Of a stretch of DNA of 64,000 bases, positions 1-8,760 are shown in pieces. How positions within the stretch are numbered: the stretch's first letter is position 1; each line of letters begins with the position of its first letter. The notes beneath the pieces are model-generated. The model saw nothing but the letters and a program-made list of their open reading frames with translations, searched no databases and was not told where the DNA came from. Origin of the DNA: Castellaniella sp049671645 (GTDB taxonomy: Bacteria > Pseudomonadota > Gammaproteobacteria > Burkholderiales > Burkholderiaceae_B); the NCBI RefSeq assembly GCF_049671645.1, contig NZ_JBATVG010000023.1, forward strand, positions 257,973 to 321,972. The letters run 5' to 3'. The translations under genes were made by a program, and so were the position numbers.

Positions 1-321
1 CTGGAAGACAACAGGGACTACGCCCTGGCCCAGAAATACATCGATGGCGGAATCCCGTCGTCGCTGTTCAGCTTCGGCGTCAAGGGCGGTCTGGCAGCCT
101 GCACCCGGTTCATGGACCAATTGCAACTGGTCAAGCGCCTGGTGAACATCGGCGACGCCAAAACCCTGGCCTGCCACCCGGCCACCACCACCCACCGCCA
201 ATTGACGGAAGAAGAGCTGAAGACCGCCGGCGTCAGCGCCGACCTGGTCCGCCTGTGCGTCGGCATTGAGCACATTGACGATTTGATCGCCGACGTCGAC
301 CAGGCGCTGGCCGCCGCTTAG
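1..321 (+). CDS. metY: O-acetylhomoserine sulfhydrylase, C-terminal part (5' partial)
   Basis: The reading frame is open from base 1 to a TAG at 319-321 and gives the last 106 residues of a Cys/Met-metabolism PLP enzyme. The tail shows the family's late motifs: a G-V-K-G-G strand, an N-I-G-D-A-K-T-L segment, H-P-A-T-T-T-H, then R-L-C-V-G-I-E-H-I-D-D-L. These are typical of O-acetylhomoserine aminocarboxypropyltransferase, which makes homocysteine from O-acetylhomoserine and sulfide in the cytoplasm. The PLP lysine and N-terminal domain lie outside the window. The spacing of the motifs fits MetY better than MetB or MetC, but a related sulfhydrylase cannot be excluded from the tail alone. Confidence 0.8.
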   Translation: MEDNRDYALAQKYIDGGIPSSLFSFGVKGGLAACTRFMDQLQLVKRLVNIGDAKTLACHPATTTHRQLTEEELKTAGVSADLVRLCVGIEHIDDLIADVDQALAAA

Positions 322-431
322 GCGTCAGGGACCGGCCCCCGGATGGAGGGGACCGGCCCGGCGCCGCCCGGAACGCGGGCGCGGGCGCGGCGGCATTGTC
401 CTGTAGACTACAGGCTGCCCCGCACCTCCCC

Positions 432-911
432 ATGCCCTTCATGACCATCGCATCCGTTCGCCAATTCTTTTTGCAGCACGCCCCGGACATCGACATCCTG
501 GAACTGGGCCAAAGCACGGCGACGGTGGACCTGGCGGCCCAGGCGCACGGGGTGGCCCCGGGCCAGATCGCCAAGACCCTCGCCATGCGCATCGACCAGG
601 ACGTCATCCTGGTCGTTGCGTGCGGCGACACCCGGCTGGACAACAAGAAACTAAAACACACTCTGGGCGGGCGCCCGAAGATGCTGGCCGCCGACGAAGT
701 CGCCGCCCTGACGGGCCACCCGGTGGGCGGCGTCTGCCCCTTCGGCCTGCTCCAGCCGCTGCCGGTGTACTGCGACGTACGGCTGCAGGACTACGACATC
801 GTCATGCCCGCCGCGGGGTCTCTGGACAGCGCCATCCGCATCACGCCCCGACGGCTGGCGGAACTGGCCGGGGCCGCCTGGGTGGATGTCTGCCGAACGG
901 ATGCCCCATGA
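432..911 (+). CDS. YbaK/EbsC-type aminoacyl-tRNA deacylase
   Basis: This 159-residue protein belongs to the YbaK/ProX editing-domain family, which hydrolyses mischarged Cys-, Ala- or similar tRNAs in trans. Visible family marks are the central Q-I-A-K-T-L strand with its conserved lysine, the V-V-A-C-G-D strand, and the G-H-P-V-G-G-V-C-P-F-G loop. The frame is open from a TTG at 396, but the ATG at 432 (or a second one at 441) gives the usual family length of about 155-160 residues. No strong ribosome site is visible for either. Its TGA overlaps the ATG of the following MFS gene by four bases, so the two are probably co-translated. Which tRNA is edited cannot be read from the sequence. Confidence 0.85.
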   Translation: MPFMTIASVRQFFLQHAPDIDILELGQSTATVDLAAQAHGVAPGQIAKTLAMRIDQDVILVVACGDTRLDNKKLKHTLGGRPKMLAADEVAALTGHPVGGVCPFGLLQPLPVYCDVRLQDYDIVMPAAGSLDSAIRITPRRLAELAGAAWVDVCRTDAP

Positions 912-2092
912 ATCGCCAACTCCTGCTGCTGACCTTGTGCCAAGGGCTGTTTCTCATCAACAACGTCACCTTCATCGCCATCAACGGCCTGGTCGGGCTG
1001 GACCTGGCGCCGCATGCCTGGATGGCGACGCTGCCCATCATGGGCTATGTGGTGGGCGGCGCCCTGGCGGCCCCGCTGGTGGCGGCCACGCAGATCCGGT
1101 TCGGCCGGCGCGGTTCGTTCCAGATCGGCCTGGTCGTGGCGCTGGCTTCCGCGCTATTGGCCGCCGTGGCCGCGCAGTACCGGCTTTTCTGGCTGCTGAT
1201 GGCGGCCACCATGGTAGCGGGCTATTACAACGCCAATGGCCAGCTATACCGCTTCGCAGCCGCCGAACTGACCCGGCCCGACTGGCACGAAAAGGCGGTC
1301 TCCCTGGTATTGGCCGGCGGCCTGCTGGGCGCCGTGATCGGCCCCAATCTGGCCAACTGGACCCGGGCCGTGCTGCCCGTCCCCTTCGTGGGCGCCTATC
1401 TGGCCCTGTCCGTGGTGGCGCTGCTGGCCATGGGCCTGATGGCCCTGATCCGGTTTCCCCCCGAACCCGCGCGCCAGAGCCATGCCCCGCAAGGGCGGCC
1501 CATGGGCCAGATCATGCGCCAGCCCGTGTTTCTCGTGGCCACGCTGGGCGCAGCCATCGGCTACGGCGTGATGAATCTGCTGATGGCCGCCACCCCGCTG
1601 GTCATGGACATCCATCGGTTTGAATTCGGCCACATCGCCGCCGTCCTGCAATGGCACGTGATCGGCATGTACGCGCCCGGGTTCTTCACCGGTCATCTGA
1701 TCCGCCGGTTCGGCGTCCTCCAGGTCATGGGGGCGGGCGTGCTGCTGATGGCTGCCTGCATCGCCGTTGCCTTGTCCGGCACGGAAATGACTCAATTCAT
1801 GACGGCGCTCACTTTGCTGGGCGTCGGCTGGAATTTCCTGTTCACCGGCGGCACGGCACTGGCCCTGCGCGCCTACCGGCCCGAGGAAAAGGATCGCGCC
1901 CAGGCGGCCATCAATTTCTGGGTCTTCGTGACCATGGCAGTCACCTCGTTCACATCGGGCGCGGTGGCCACCACCCGCGGCTGGGCCTGGCTGAACGTCG
2001 GCGCGCTACCCGCCCTGCTGCTGGTCGCGCTGACCCTGCTGTGGCTGTGGCGGCGGCAGCGCACCCAGCCGGACTTCGGCCGCGCCGCCTAG
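908..2092 (+). CDS. MFS transporter
   Basis: This 394-residue, very hydrophobic protein has about twelve predicted membrane segments in two halves, split by a polar loop near residues 180-195 (P-P-E-P-A-R-Q-S-H). The start overlaps the ybaK-like stop as ATGA, indicating translational coupling. The profile and the F-G-R-R-G loop after the second segment fit the major facilitator superfamily. The substrate is not recognisable, and the association with a tRNA deacylase does not define one. Its stop overlaps the convergent oxygenase gene by four bases, leaving no room for a terminator between them. Confidence 0.85.
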   Translation: MNRQLLLLTLCQGLFLINNVTFIAINGLVGLDLAPHAWMATLPIMGYVVGGALAAPLVAATQIRFGRRGSFQIGLVVALASALLAAVAAQYRLFWLLMAATMVAGYYNANGQLYRFAAAELTRPDWHEKAVSLVLAGGLLGAVIGPNLANWTRAVLPVPFVGAYLALSVVALLAMGLMALIRFPPEPARQSHAPQGRPMGQIMRQPVFLVATLGAAIGYGVMNLLMAATPLVMDIHRFEFGHIAAVLQWHVIGMYAPGFFTGHLIRRFGVLQVMGAGVLLMAACIAVALSGTEMTQFMTALTLLGVGWNFLFTGGTALALRAYRPEEKDRAQAAINFWVFVTMAVTSFTSGAVATTRGWAWLNVGALPALLLVALTLLWLWRRQRTQPDFGRAA

Positions 2093-2697
2093 GCGATGTC
2101 GTCCGTGCGCAGCCAGCCGGTGAGGCTCCAGCGAACCGCGCGGGCGGGCAGGACCTCGTGCGGCATGACGCCGCTGACGAATACCGCCAGCCGCCCGCCC
2201 AACGGCGGGAAACGCCCGATTTCGGCATCCGGGCGATAGGGATCGTACAGGCACAGTTCGCCGCCGTCGGCGCTGTCCCAGTCCGGATTCAGATACAGCA
2301 CGATCGAGATCTTGCGATGGTCGCTGCCGCGATGCTGATCGATGTGTTTCTTGTATCCGGCCCCCGCGTCGTAGCGGGCGAAGTGGAATTCCTGGCTGCG
2401 CAGGCCCATGTCGAAACGCTCATTGAGTACCAGGCGCAGCTGCGCCATCCACTCGAAAAAAGGGTGGCGGGCCAATGCCGAACCGGGCGGCACCCAGCAG
2501 ATGGCATCGCCGCGCACGGCAGGCTGGCGGGTATCCCGGGCGCCGCGGCCGATCTCGCCCCCCGAAAACTCGCCGGCATCCCACAACTGCCGCCCCTGGG
2601 CCAGCAGCGTATCCAGCCACGCCGGCGGCAGGGCGGCATCGGCGATGGCCCAGCCTTGCTGATTCAATAAGCGGATGATCTCGTCGTAGTCGTTCAT
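2089..2697 (-). CDS. 2OG-Fe(II) oxygenase (prolyl 4-hydroxylase-like fold)
   Basis: The 202-residue protein carries the facial triad of Fe(II)/2-oxoglutarate dioxygenases: H118-x-D120 followed by H180, with R189 nine residues later in R-W-S-L-T-G-W as the likely 2-oxoglutarate carboxylate ligand. The sequence between, with I-S-I-V-L-Y-L-N and G-G-E-L-C-L-Y-D, is the double-stranded beta-helix core of the prolyl 4-hydroxylase alpha-subunit type (2OG-FeII_Oxy_3). It has no signal peptide and is likely cytoplasmic. Small bacterial members of this group have been linked to hydroxylation of translation factors or ribosomal proteins, but the substrate here is unknown. It is convergent with, and overlaps, the MFS gene. 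Confidence 0.85.
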   Translation of the reverse strand: MNDYDEIIRLLNQQGWAIADAALPPAWLDTLLAQGRQLWDAGEFSGGEIGRGARDTRQPAVRGDAICWVPPGSALARHPFFEWMAQLRLVLNERFDMGLRSQEFHFARYDAGAGYKKHIDQHRGSDHRKISIVLYLNPDWDSADGGELCLYDPYRPDAEIGRFPPLGGRLAVFVSGVMPHEVLPARAVRWSLTGWLRTDDIA

Positions 2698-2837
2698 GGC
2701 AATTCCGCCCCGTCCTCAAGACAGGGATTTTAGCCCGCGCGCCACGGCCGGCACGCCGCCGCGCGCTCCGCCACGGACCGGCCCTGCGAGGGGCGCCGCC
2801 GTGCCACAATAAACACCCCATTCCTTTTCGCGCATCC

Positions 2838-3515
2838 ATGCCCGTCTTACGTCAACTCCCCCGCTGGGCCTGGATCGGCACCGGCATCCTGGCGCTGATC
2901 GCCGGACTGGTCAACGCCATCGGCTATCTGGGCTTCATGCACGAGCCCATCACCAACCTGACCGGAAACGCGACCCAGCTGGGGATCGCCATCAGCGCCG
3001 GCGACTGGCTTCAGATCGCGCACTGGGCGCTGACCATCGGCGCCTTCGTGCTGGGGGCGACCATCAGCGGCATGATCGTGCGGCAAAACACGCTGCAACT
3101 GGGACGACGCTACGGCCTGGCCATGCTGCTGGAATCCGCGCTGCTGTTCGGCGCGGTCCCTCTGATCGATGCCGCCCACCTGTCGGGGCTCTATCTGGCC
3201 TCCATGGCCATGGGACTGCAAAACGGCATGGTCAGCGCCTACAGCGGCGCGGTCATCCGCACCAGCCACGTCACCGGAATCTTCACGGACCTGGGCATGT
3301 ATCTGGGCCATCTGTTGCGCGGCATGCCGGTCGATCCGCTGCGCTTGCGGCTATGCGGCATCGTGGTTGCTCATTTCATCATCGGCAGCATCGCCGGTAC
3401 GCTGCTATTCGCCCAACTGCGGGAACATGCCCTGTTGATACCCGCCGCGCTGACCGGCGCCGGGTCGCTGGGCTACGGCCTGTACTGCTGGCAGGCGGGC
3501 ATCCGGGTCCGCTGA
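2838..3515 (+). CDS. DUF1275 (YoaK-type) membrane protein
   Basis: This 225-residue integral membrane protein has about six hydrophobic segments and clear DUF1275 signatures. These are the N-terminal A-G-x-V-N-A-I-G-Y-L-G-F segment, the N-L-T-G-N motif near residue 42, and the G-L-Q-N-G-M with T-S-H-V-T-G-I-F-T-D-L-G pair at about residues 128-155. The family is widespread and of unknown function, sometimes suggested to be a transporter. The ATG at 2838 starts the conserved region with no long extension. The gene stands alone and converges on the exported protein at 3559. Confidence 0.85.
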   Translation: MPVLRQLPRWAWIGTGILALIAGLVNAIGYLGFMHEPITNLTGNATQLGIAISAGDWLQIAHWALTIGAFVLGATISGMIVRQNTLQLGRRYGLAMLLESALLFGAVPLIDAAHLSGLYLASMAMGLQNGMVSAYSGAVIRTSHVTGIFTDLGMYLGHLLRGMPVDPLRLRLCGIVVAHFIIGSIAGTLLFAQLREHALLIPAALTGAGSLGYGLYCWQAGIRVR

Positions 3516-3558
3516 CCGCCTGCCCGGCCGACCCCGCAAGGCCGCCGACCGCCCAGAT

Positions 3559-4704
3559 TCACGGCAAGGGCAGGGAAAAGCGCGCGCCCCAGCCATAATC
3601 CCCCGATGTCAGATTACGGGTCGTTTCCAGGCGCACTCTCAGGTACGGACCGTAGCGGAAACCATGGGTCAGGCCGAACTGTTGTTCCGGCGGCTGGTCC
3701 AGCGACCCATCCAGATATTCCCGCCGCTCGAAGGAACCGCTGAACGACCCCCAGCGCCCGGCCGCCAGGTCGAGCTGCCACTGGTTGCGGATGCATGCGC
3801 AGGCGGTATCGAGACCATACGACGCCAGGTCGGCATAACCGGCCCCCTGCCGCACGTTGACCCAGGAAAGATCCAGCCCCGGACGCAGCCCCAGGGTATA
3901 GCCGAGCTGTCTGCGCAAGCCCCGGTCCTGAGGCTGGCGCGCATCGGATACGCCCACGCGCCAAGTGCCGCCGATCCCCGCCGAATACGCGCCCCCCACG
4001 CCCAGCACGGACAAGCCCTGCGCCTGCTGCAGCCGCGATACCAGGGTGGCCTGACGGTCCAGCGCATATTTGACGGAAGCATCGACGGCGACCGAGCCGT
4101 AGCTCAGGTCGCCTTCTGCCGAAGGGCGCGCATTCCGCGCATCCAGCGCCCCCGCCGCGACCGCGTAATCCCACGCGCCCGCGGGCAGGGTGCCCGATGG
4201 CCGCAGGCGGTACACCCCCACCCCGGCCAGAGGCACGGTCTGCCCCCAGGCTGGCAGACGGGCGTCGAGACTGCCCAAGGTCACTCCATATCCCGACGAA
4301 CTGAGATAACGCCAGCGGCGCTCGCCCAGGGACCAGGTATCCAGGCCCCGGGAAGCGGGCGGGGCGAACAGATCGCGCGCCGTCAAAGGCATCGTCGCAT
4401 CATCCGGCATCCCCCAGCCCCCCATGCCGCTTGCATCCGCCCCATAGGGATGCAGGAACAGGGCGTCATAGGGAATCGGCTGATAGAGGATGTCAGCGCC
4501 ATCGGCCGGGGACTCGATGGGCAGGGGGTCGACAGGCCCCAGCGGCTGCGGGGCGTCCAGAGACACGTCGGGCACGGCATAGCGCTGCGGAGACAGGTCG
4601 ATCAGCCCTGAACCTTCCCCCGCCGCCTGCTGGGCGCGGGCAGCCGAAAGACCGGCGCCGCATGACAGCGCCGCTGCAGCCAGTAGCCAGACTATCCTGT
4701 TCAT
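3559..4704 (-). CDS. Exported protein, putative outer-membrane beta-barrel (usher-barrel-like), function unknown
   Basis: I do not recognise a firm family. The 381-residue protein begins with a clear signal peptide (M-N-R-I-V-W-L-L-A-A-A-A..., cleavage likely after A-R-A-Q near residue 25). A proline- and aspartate-rich linker of about 90 residues follows. From about residue 125 to the end there are alternating hydrophobic/polar stretches with many G-x-Y and W-x-L patterns ending in R-F-S-L-P-L-P, as expected for outer-membrane strands. The style resembles the barrel half of fimbrial ushers, but no chaperone, pilin or plug domain is nearby and the length is under half that of a full usher. 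The last residue is Pro, not the usual Phe. It lies 63 bases downstream of the ABC permease on the same strand. Confidence 0.6.
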   Translation of the reverse strand: MNRIVWLLAAAALSCGAGLSAARAQQAAGEGSGLIDLSPQRYAVPDVSLDAPQPLGPVDPLPIESPADGADILYQPIPYDALFLHPYGADASGMGGWGMPDDATMPLTARDLFAPPASRGLDTWSLGERRWRYLSSSGYGVTLGSLDARLPAWGQTVPLAGVGVYRLRPSGTLPAGAWDYAVAAGALDARNARPSAEGDLSYGSVAVDASVKYALDRQATLVSRLQQAQGLSVLGVGGAYSAGIGGTWRVGVSDARQPQDRGLRRQLGYTLGLRPGLDLSWVNVRQGAGYADLASYGLDTACACIRNQWQLDLAAGRWGSFSGSFERREYLDGSLDQPPEQQFGLTHGFRYGPYLRVRLETTRNLTSGDYGWGARFSLPLP

Positions 4705-4767
4705 TCACCGCCGGAGAGAAGCACGTTCCTGAAATCGGGGCGCCAGGACACCCCGGCTTCCAGTGTA

Positions 4768-6450
4768 CTATCCGGCCCGCATGCCTTTGAAATGCCGACC
4801 GGCGCAGGCTGCCAGCAGCACCAGCCCGGTAGAGATCAGAATCATCACGATGCCCAGGGCGGACAATTTCCCCCACAGCCCATCATCGGCGAAATTCAGG
4901 ATCTGCACCGCCAGGACCTCGCTGCCCGGGCGCGACAGCACCACGGATACCGTCAGCTCACGCACGAACATGGTCGCCATCAGAATCCAGGCGGACACGA
5001 TGCCCGGGACCACCAGCGGCACGATGACGCGCCGGAAGGTCGTCAGAGGCCCGGCCCCGCAGACCAGAGAGGACTCTTCCAGGTGGGCATGCACCTGCAC
5101 GAAGGCGCTGGCGAGGGGCCGCACCCCATAGGGCAGATAGGTGGCGATATAGGCCAGCAACAGGGCCGTCAGGGTGGCGTACAAAGGCGTTTGCACGAAA
5201 AACCACATGAAACCGATGCCGATCACGATGCCGGGAAACGAAAACGACAGGAAACTGAGGGACTCCAGCAGGCCGGCGGCCCGGGTGCGGATCTTGACGA
5301 CGACATAGGCGATGAACAGCGACAGCATCACACCCAGCGTCGCCCCCACGACCGCCAGGAACAGGCTGTTGCGCAGGGCCAGCAAGGAAGTCGGATCCTG
5401 CAGGACTTCGATCCAATGATTCCAGTTCATGGCGGCGAAGGCCTGGGCGCTGGGCACCATGGAATACGGCACCAGCGACGTGTACAGCAACACGGCGACG
5501 GGCAGCACCACCATCAGCAGGCTGAGCAGGCTGATGGCGGCGAACAGCGGCAGGCGGGCTTTTTTCAGTTCGATCACGGACGGCCGGTAGCCCCGCCCGG
5601 AAATCGTCACGAATTTGTCGCCCGATGCCGTCAGCGCCCGATACAGCACGATGAGACCGATGGAGACCGACAGCACACTCATGCCCAGGGCGGCCGCCTG
5701 GCCGTAATCGGGGGCGAAACCGGTGGAGATCATTTCATACAGATACGTGGCCAGCACGTCGACCCGCCCCGGCATGCCCAGCACTCTGGGCACCGCATAC
5801 GAAGCCAGGCTGCGCACGATCCCCAGCACGAAGGCGGCCAGGATCGCGGGGCGCAGCACGGGCAGCGTCACCCGCCACAAAGTGCGCCAGACACCGGCGC
5901 CGCCCACGCGCGAGGCCTCTTCCAGCGCCCCATCGAACGACGCCATGGCCGGCGCGATGATCAGGTAGGCGATGGGCATGTTCAACAGCCCCTCGACCAG
6001 GATCATGCCTTCCAGGGTGTAGATATCGAAAGGAGACGCGGACAAGCCCAAAAAGTCTTTCAGGACCAGATTCAGCAAGCCGTTGGACGGATTCAGCAAG
6101 AGCGCCCAACTGACGGAGAACAACAGGTGCGGGATCATCATCGGAACGATCGACAACACCGTGAACAGGGACTTGCAGGGGATGTTGGTGCGGGTGTTCA
6201 GATAGGCCAGCACCAGCGCCAGCAGGGTCGCGAACACCGTGGACCCCAGGACGAAGATGACGGTATTGCCGAAGACTTCCAGCAGATAGGGGTCGGTATA
6301 GGCGACGACGTATTTGGCCGTCGTGAACTGCCCGAAGGCCGTCAGCCCCTGGGAAAAGCTGCCCAGCAACAGCATCAGCACCGGACACAGCGTCAGAAAG
6401 CCGACGATGGCGATCAGGGACCAGGTCAGACCCGGGCGTTTGGAGGTCAT
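4768..6450 (-). CDS. ABC transporter permease, ferric-type fused double permease
   Basis: At 560 residues with about twelve membrane segments, this is a tandem fusion of two binding-protein-dependent permease domains, as in FbpB/AfuB/SfuB-type systems. An E-A-S-R-V-G-G-A-G cytoplasmic loop in the first half (around residue 180) and E-S-S-L-V-C-G-A-G in the second (around residue 450) are the two EAA loops that contact the ATPase. It follows the ATPase gene by nine bases and completes the minus-strand operon of binding protein, ATPase and permease. The fused layout is typical of ferric iron, phosphonate and some organic-anion importers, so the substrate is not fixed by this subunit. Confidence 0.9.
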   Translation of the reverse strand: MTSKRPGLTWSLIAIVGFLTLCPVLMLLLGSFSQGLTAFGQFTTAKYVVAYTDPYLLEVFGNTVIFVLGSTVFATLLALVLAYLNTRTNIPCKSLFTVLSIVPMMIPHLLFSVSWALLLNPSNGLLNLVLKDFLGLSASPFDIYTLEGMILVEGLLNMPIAYLIIAPAMASFDGALEEASRVGGAGVWRTLWRVTLPVLRPAILAAFVLGIVRSLASYAVPRVLGMPGRVDVLATYLYEMISTGFAPDYGQAAALGMSVLSVSIGLIVLYRALTASGDKFVTISGRGYRPSVIELKKARLPLFAAISLLSLLMVVLPVAVLLYTSLVPYSMVPSAQAFAAMNWNHWIEVLQDPTSLLALRNSLFLAVVGATLGVMLSLFIAYVVVKIRTRAAGLLESLSFLSFSFPGIVIGIGFMWFFVQTPLYATLTALLLAYIATYLPYGVRPLASAFVQVHAHLEESSLVCGAGPLTTFRRVIVPLVVPGIVSAWILMATMFVRELTVSVVLSRPGSEVLAVQILNFADDGLWGKLSALGIVMILISTGLVLLAACAGRHFKGMRAG

Positions 6451-6459
6451 CGGCCCGCC

Positions 6460-7581
6460 CTATTCCATGACCAGCAGGCCATGCTCGGGCGCCAGCGCGA
6501 AGCGCACGGTGTCGCCCGCCGCCACCATGACGGCGGGGTCGACGCGCGCCAGTAGCAACTGATCCCCGACGCGCACTTCCGCCTCGTAGACCTCGCCGAC
6601 GAAATCCAGGGTTTCCAGGCGGCCTTCGATGAGGTTGAGCGGCGTTGCCGTTGCGGCGGCATCGGCGGCGCCGGCCGATCCCCCGGTCTCGAAACGGGAC
6701 AGCAGCAGGAATTCCGGCCGGATGCACAGCGTCACGGATGCCCCCACCGAGAAATCGCGCTTCTGGCAGCGCAGGACCCCCAGGGGGGACTGCACGACCG
6801 TGGCATCGGCTTCCTGGGCCAGGACCGTGGCGGCGACCAGATTGGCCCGCCCGATGAAATCGGCCACGAAGCGGTGGTCCGCATTGAAATAGATTTTCTG
6901 CGGATCGCCGCGCTCGATGATGTGGCCGCCATTGAGCACCGCAATGGAATCGGACAGGGCCAGGGCTTCGACCCGGTCGTGGGTGACATACACCGCCGTG
7001 ATCCCCAGGTCGGTCAGGAAACGGCGCAGGATCTTGCGGGTTTCCTCGCGCAGCTTCGCATCCAGATTGCTCAAAGGCTCGTCGAACAGAATGACCTTGG
7101 GTTCGGCCACCAGCGCCCGCGCCAAGGCGACGCGCTGCTGCTGGCCGCCGGACAGGCGCGTGGCGGCGCGGCTTTCCAGGCCTTCGAGCTGCACGAACCG
7201 CAATGCCTTGCTCACCTTTTCCCGGATGACGGGGCGACGCACGCCGCGCACCTGCAAGGGATACGCCACGTTGTCGAACACATTCATGTGCGGCCAGATG
7301 GCGTAGGTCTGGAACACCATGCCCAGGCCGCGCTTTTCGGGGGGCACCGAAATCCGCTTGCGACCCGACCACACGATCTGGTCGCCGATGCGGATTTCAC
7401 CGTCATCCGGCGTTTCCAGCCCGACAATGCAGCGCAGCAGCGTGGTCTTGCCGCAACCGCTGGGCCCCAGCAGCGTAAAGATCTGGTTGGCGGGAATGTG
7501 CAGATCGATGCCGTCCAGCGCGCGAACGGTCCGGCCTTCGGACTGGTAGGTCTTGACCAGCCCTTCGATGTGGATGTCCAT
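6460..7581 (-). CDS. ABC transporter ATP-binding protein, ferric/spermidine type
   Basis: This is a 373-residue ATPase with Walker A G-P-S-G-C-G-K-T at residues 39-46, signature L-S-G-G-Q-Q-Q-R, Walker B V-I-L-F-D-E-P-L-S-N-L-D-A and the H-D-R-V-E-A switch region. The roughly 130-residue C-terminal part is a TOBE/OB-like regulatory domain of the FbpC/PotA group. The frame is open further upstream to 7692, but that stretch lies inside the binding-protein gene. The ATG at 7581 begins the conserved N-terminus four bases after that gene's stop. Weak Shine-Dalgarno and tight spacing suggest translational coupling. Confidence 0.93.
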   Translation of the reverse strand: MDIHIEGLVKTYQSEGRTVRALDGIDLHIPANQIFTLLGPSGCGKTTLLRCIVGLETPDDGEIRIGDQIVWSGRKRISVPPEKRGLGMVFQTYAIWPHMNVFDNVAYPLQVRGVRRPVIREKVSKALRFVQLEGLESRAATRLSGGQQQRVALARALVAEPKVILFDEPLSNLDAKLREETRKILRRFLTDLGITAVYVTHDRVEALALSDSIAVLNGGHIIERGDPQKIYFNADHRFVADFIGRANLVAATVLAQEADATVVQSPLGVLRCQKRDFSVGASVTLCIRPEFLLLSRFETGGSAGAADAAATATPLNLIEGRLETLDFVGEVYEAEVRVGDQLLLARVDPAVMVAAGDTVRFALAPEHGLLVME

Positions 7582-7585
7582 GCCG

Positions 7586-8617
7586 TTAACGGGCGCCGAA
7601 GATCTTGCCGAATTCACGGCCCCATTGTTCGATCTCGCGATCGGGCAGGTCGCGCACCGGCAGGACCTTGACCTGATCGATGCCCTCGACATCCGGGAAC
7701 ACGCCCGGCGCCAGCACGTATTCGCCGACCTGCTTGGCCAGCAGCGCCATGGCGTCTTTGGACAGCCAGAAATCCATGAAAGCCCGCGCCGCCGCGGGCC
7801 GGGGCGCTTTTTGCGTGACGGCGATGGCCCGCGGCGTGCCCAGCAGCGGCTGGCCGCTGCGCGGCCCCCAATCCAGCGGCGCCGGGGCCTTGGTCACGAT
7901 GTATTTCGGCATGGAAATCGCAATCAGCTTTTCGCCGCTTTCGATGGGCGCCGGCGTAGGGCCGAACGAGGCCACGAACATGGGCTGGTTGGCGGCCAGA
8001 CCCTTCAGGTATGCCATCCAGTCGGCTTCGGATTTGAAGACCTGCTCCTTCAGACCGACCAGCCATGAAATCGTGGACGAGTGATTGGCCGGATTGGCCA
8101 TGACGATCTTGCCTTTCCATTTGGGATCGGCCAGGTCTTCGTAGCGCTGCGGCGCATCGGCCTTTTTCAGATGCTGGGTATTGAACAGATAGGAGACGTA
8201 TTCGATCCCGAACAGGGTCATGCGCGGGTCCTTGACCGCCCAATCGGGATAGCCCTGAGCCGAGGGGGACTGATACGCCGCCAGCACGTCGTGCTCTTCC
8301 AGCAGGTTGAGCATGGGGCGCGGCGCCTGGACGACATCGGCCAGCAGCTTGCCGGCATTGTGTTCGGTGACAATCGTGGGGATGAATTTGGAACTGGAGA
8401 TCCGCGTGTACTGGCCCTGAAGCCCGGTGGCGGCATCGAAGGCCTTCATGACGCTGTCGACCGACGTGATGTTGGCATAAAAGACCGCTTTGCCCTCGGC
8501 CTTGGCCTGGGCGGAAACACCCTGCGCCCAGGACCAGGACGGCAGAGACCCCGCCACGCCGGTCAGACCGGCAGCTCCGGCCAATTTCAGGAATTCACGT
8601 CGATCCAGTGCATTCAT
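7586..8617 (-). CDS. Periplasmic substrate-binding protein of ferric-type ABC importer (Tat signal)
   Basis: The 343-residue protein starts with a twin-arginine signal, D-R-R-E-F-L-K-L-A-G-A-A-G (residues 5-17), then a hydrophobic stretch ending near W-S-W-A-Q-G. The mature part has the FutA/AfuA-like family-1 fold with A-D-V-V-Q-A and Y-E-D-L-A-D-P-K-W-K-G-K-I. It is the first gene of the ABC operon. Classical ferric-binding proteins carry a Tyr-Tyr pair near the C-terminus. Here the equivalent stretch reads V-G-E-Y-V-L-A-P-G with one Tyr, so an organic anion or chelate is as likely as free ferric iron. Tat export is the stronger inference. Confidence 0.88.
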   Translation of the reverse strand: MNALDRREFLKLAGAAGLTGVAGSLPSWSWAQGVSAQAKAEGKAVFYANITSVDSVMKAFDAATGLQGQYTRISSSKFIPTIVTEHNAGKLLADVVQAPRPMLNLLEEHDVLAAYQSPSAQGYPDWAVKDPRMTLFGIEYVSYLFNTQHLKKADAPQRYEDLADPKWKGKIVMANPANHSSTISWLVGLKEQVFKSEADWMAYLKGLAANQPMFVASFGPTPAPIESGEKLIAISMPKYIVTKAPAPLDWGPRSGQPLLGTPRAIAVTQKAPRPAAARAFMDFWLSKDAMALLAKQVGEYVLAPGVFPDVEGIDQVKVLPVRDLPDREIEQWGREFGKIFGAR

Positions 8618-8760
8618 GGGTGTCTCCAGGGATTCAAATTTTTATGACGACAAAAGCAGTGTGGCCTAAATGGCGGCATTTTGCCACCCGGCCGCCGATC
8701 GCTTGCCGTCCGCCGGGCGCATCGCGGCCCCATGACCGAACAGGCAGTCCCGGCAGGACA

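Noticed and set aside
396..431. TTG start for the YbaK-like protein
   Set aside because: It would add 12 residues without family support; the ATG at 432 gives the normal length.
4792..6555. 587-codon open frame on the plus strand
   Set aside because: It is antisense to the ABC permease; the translation is His/Gln-rich with no hydrophobic or catalytic pattern.
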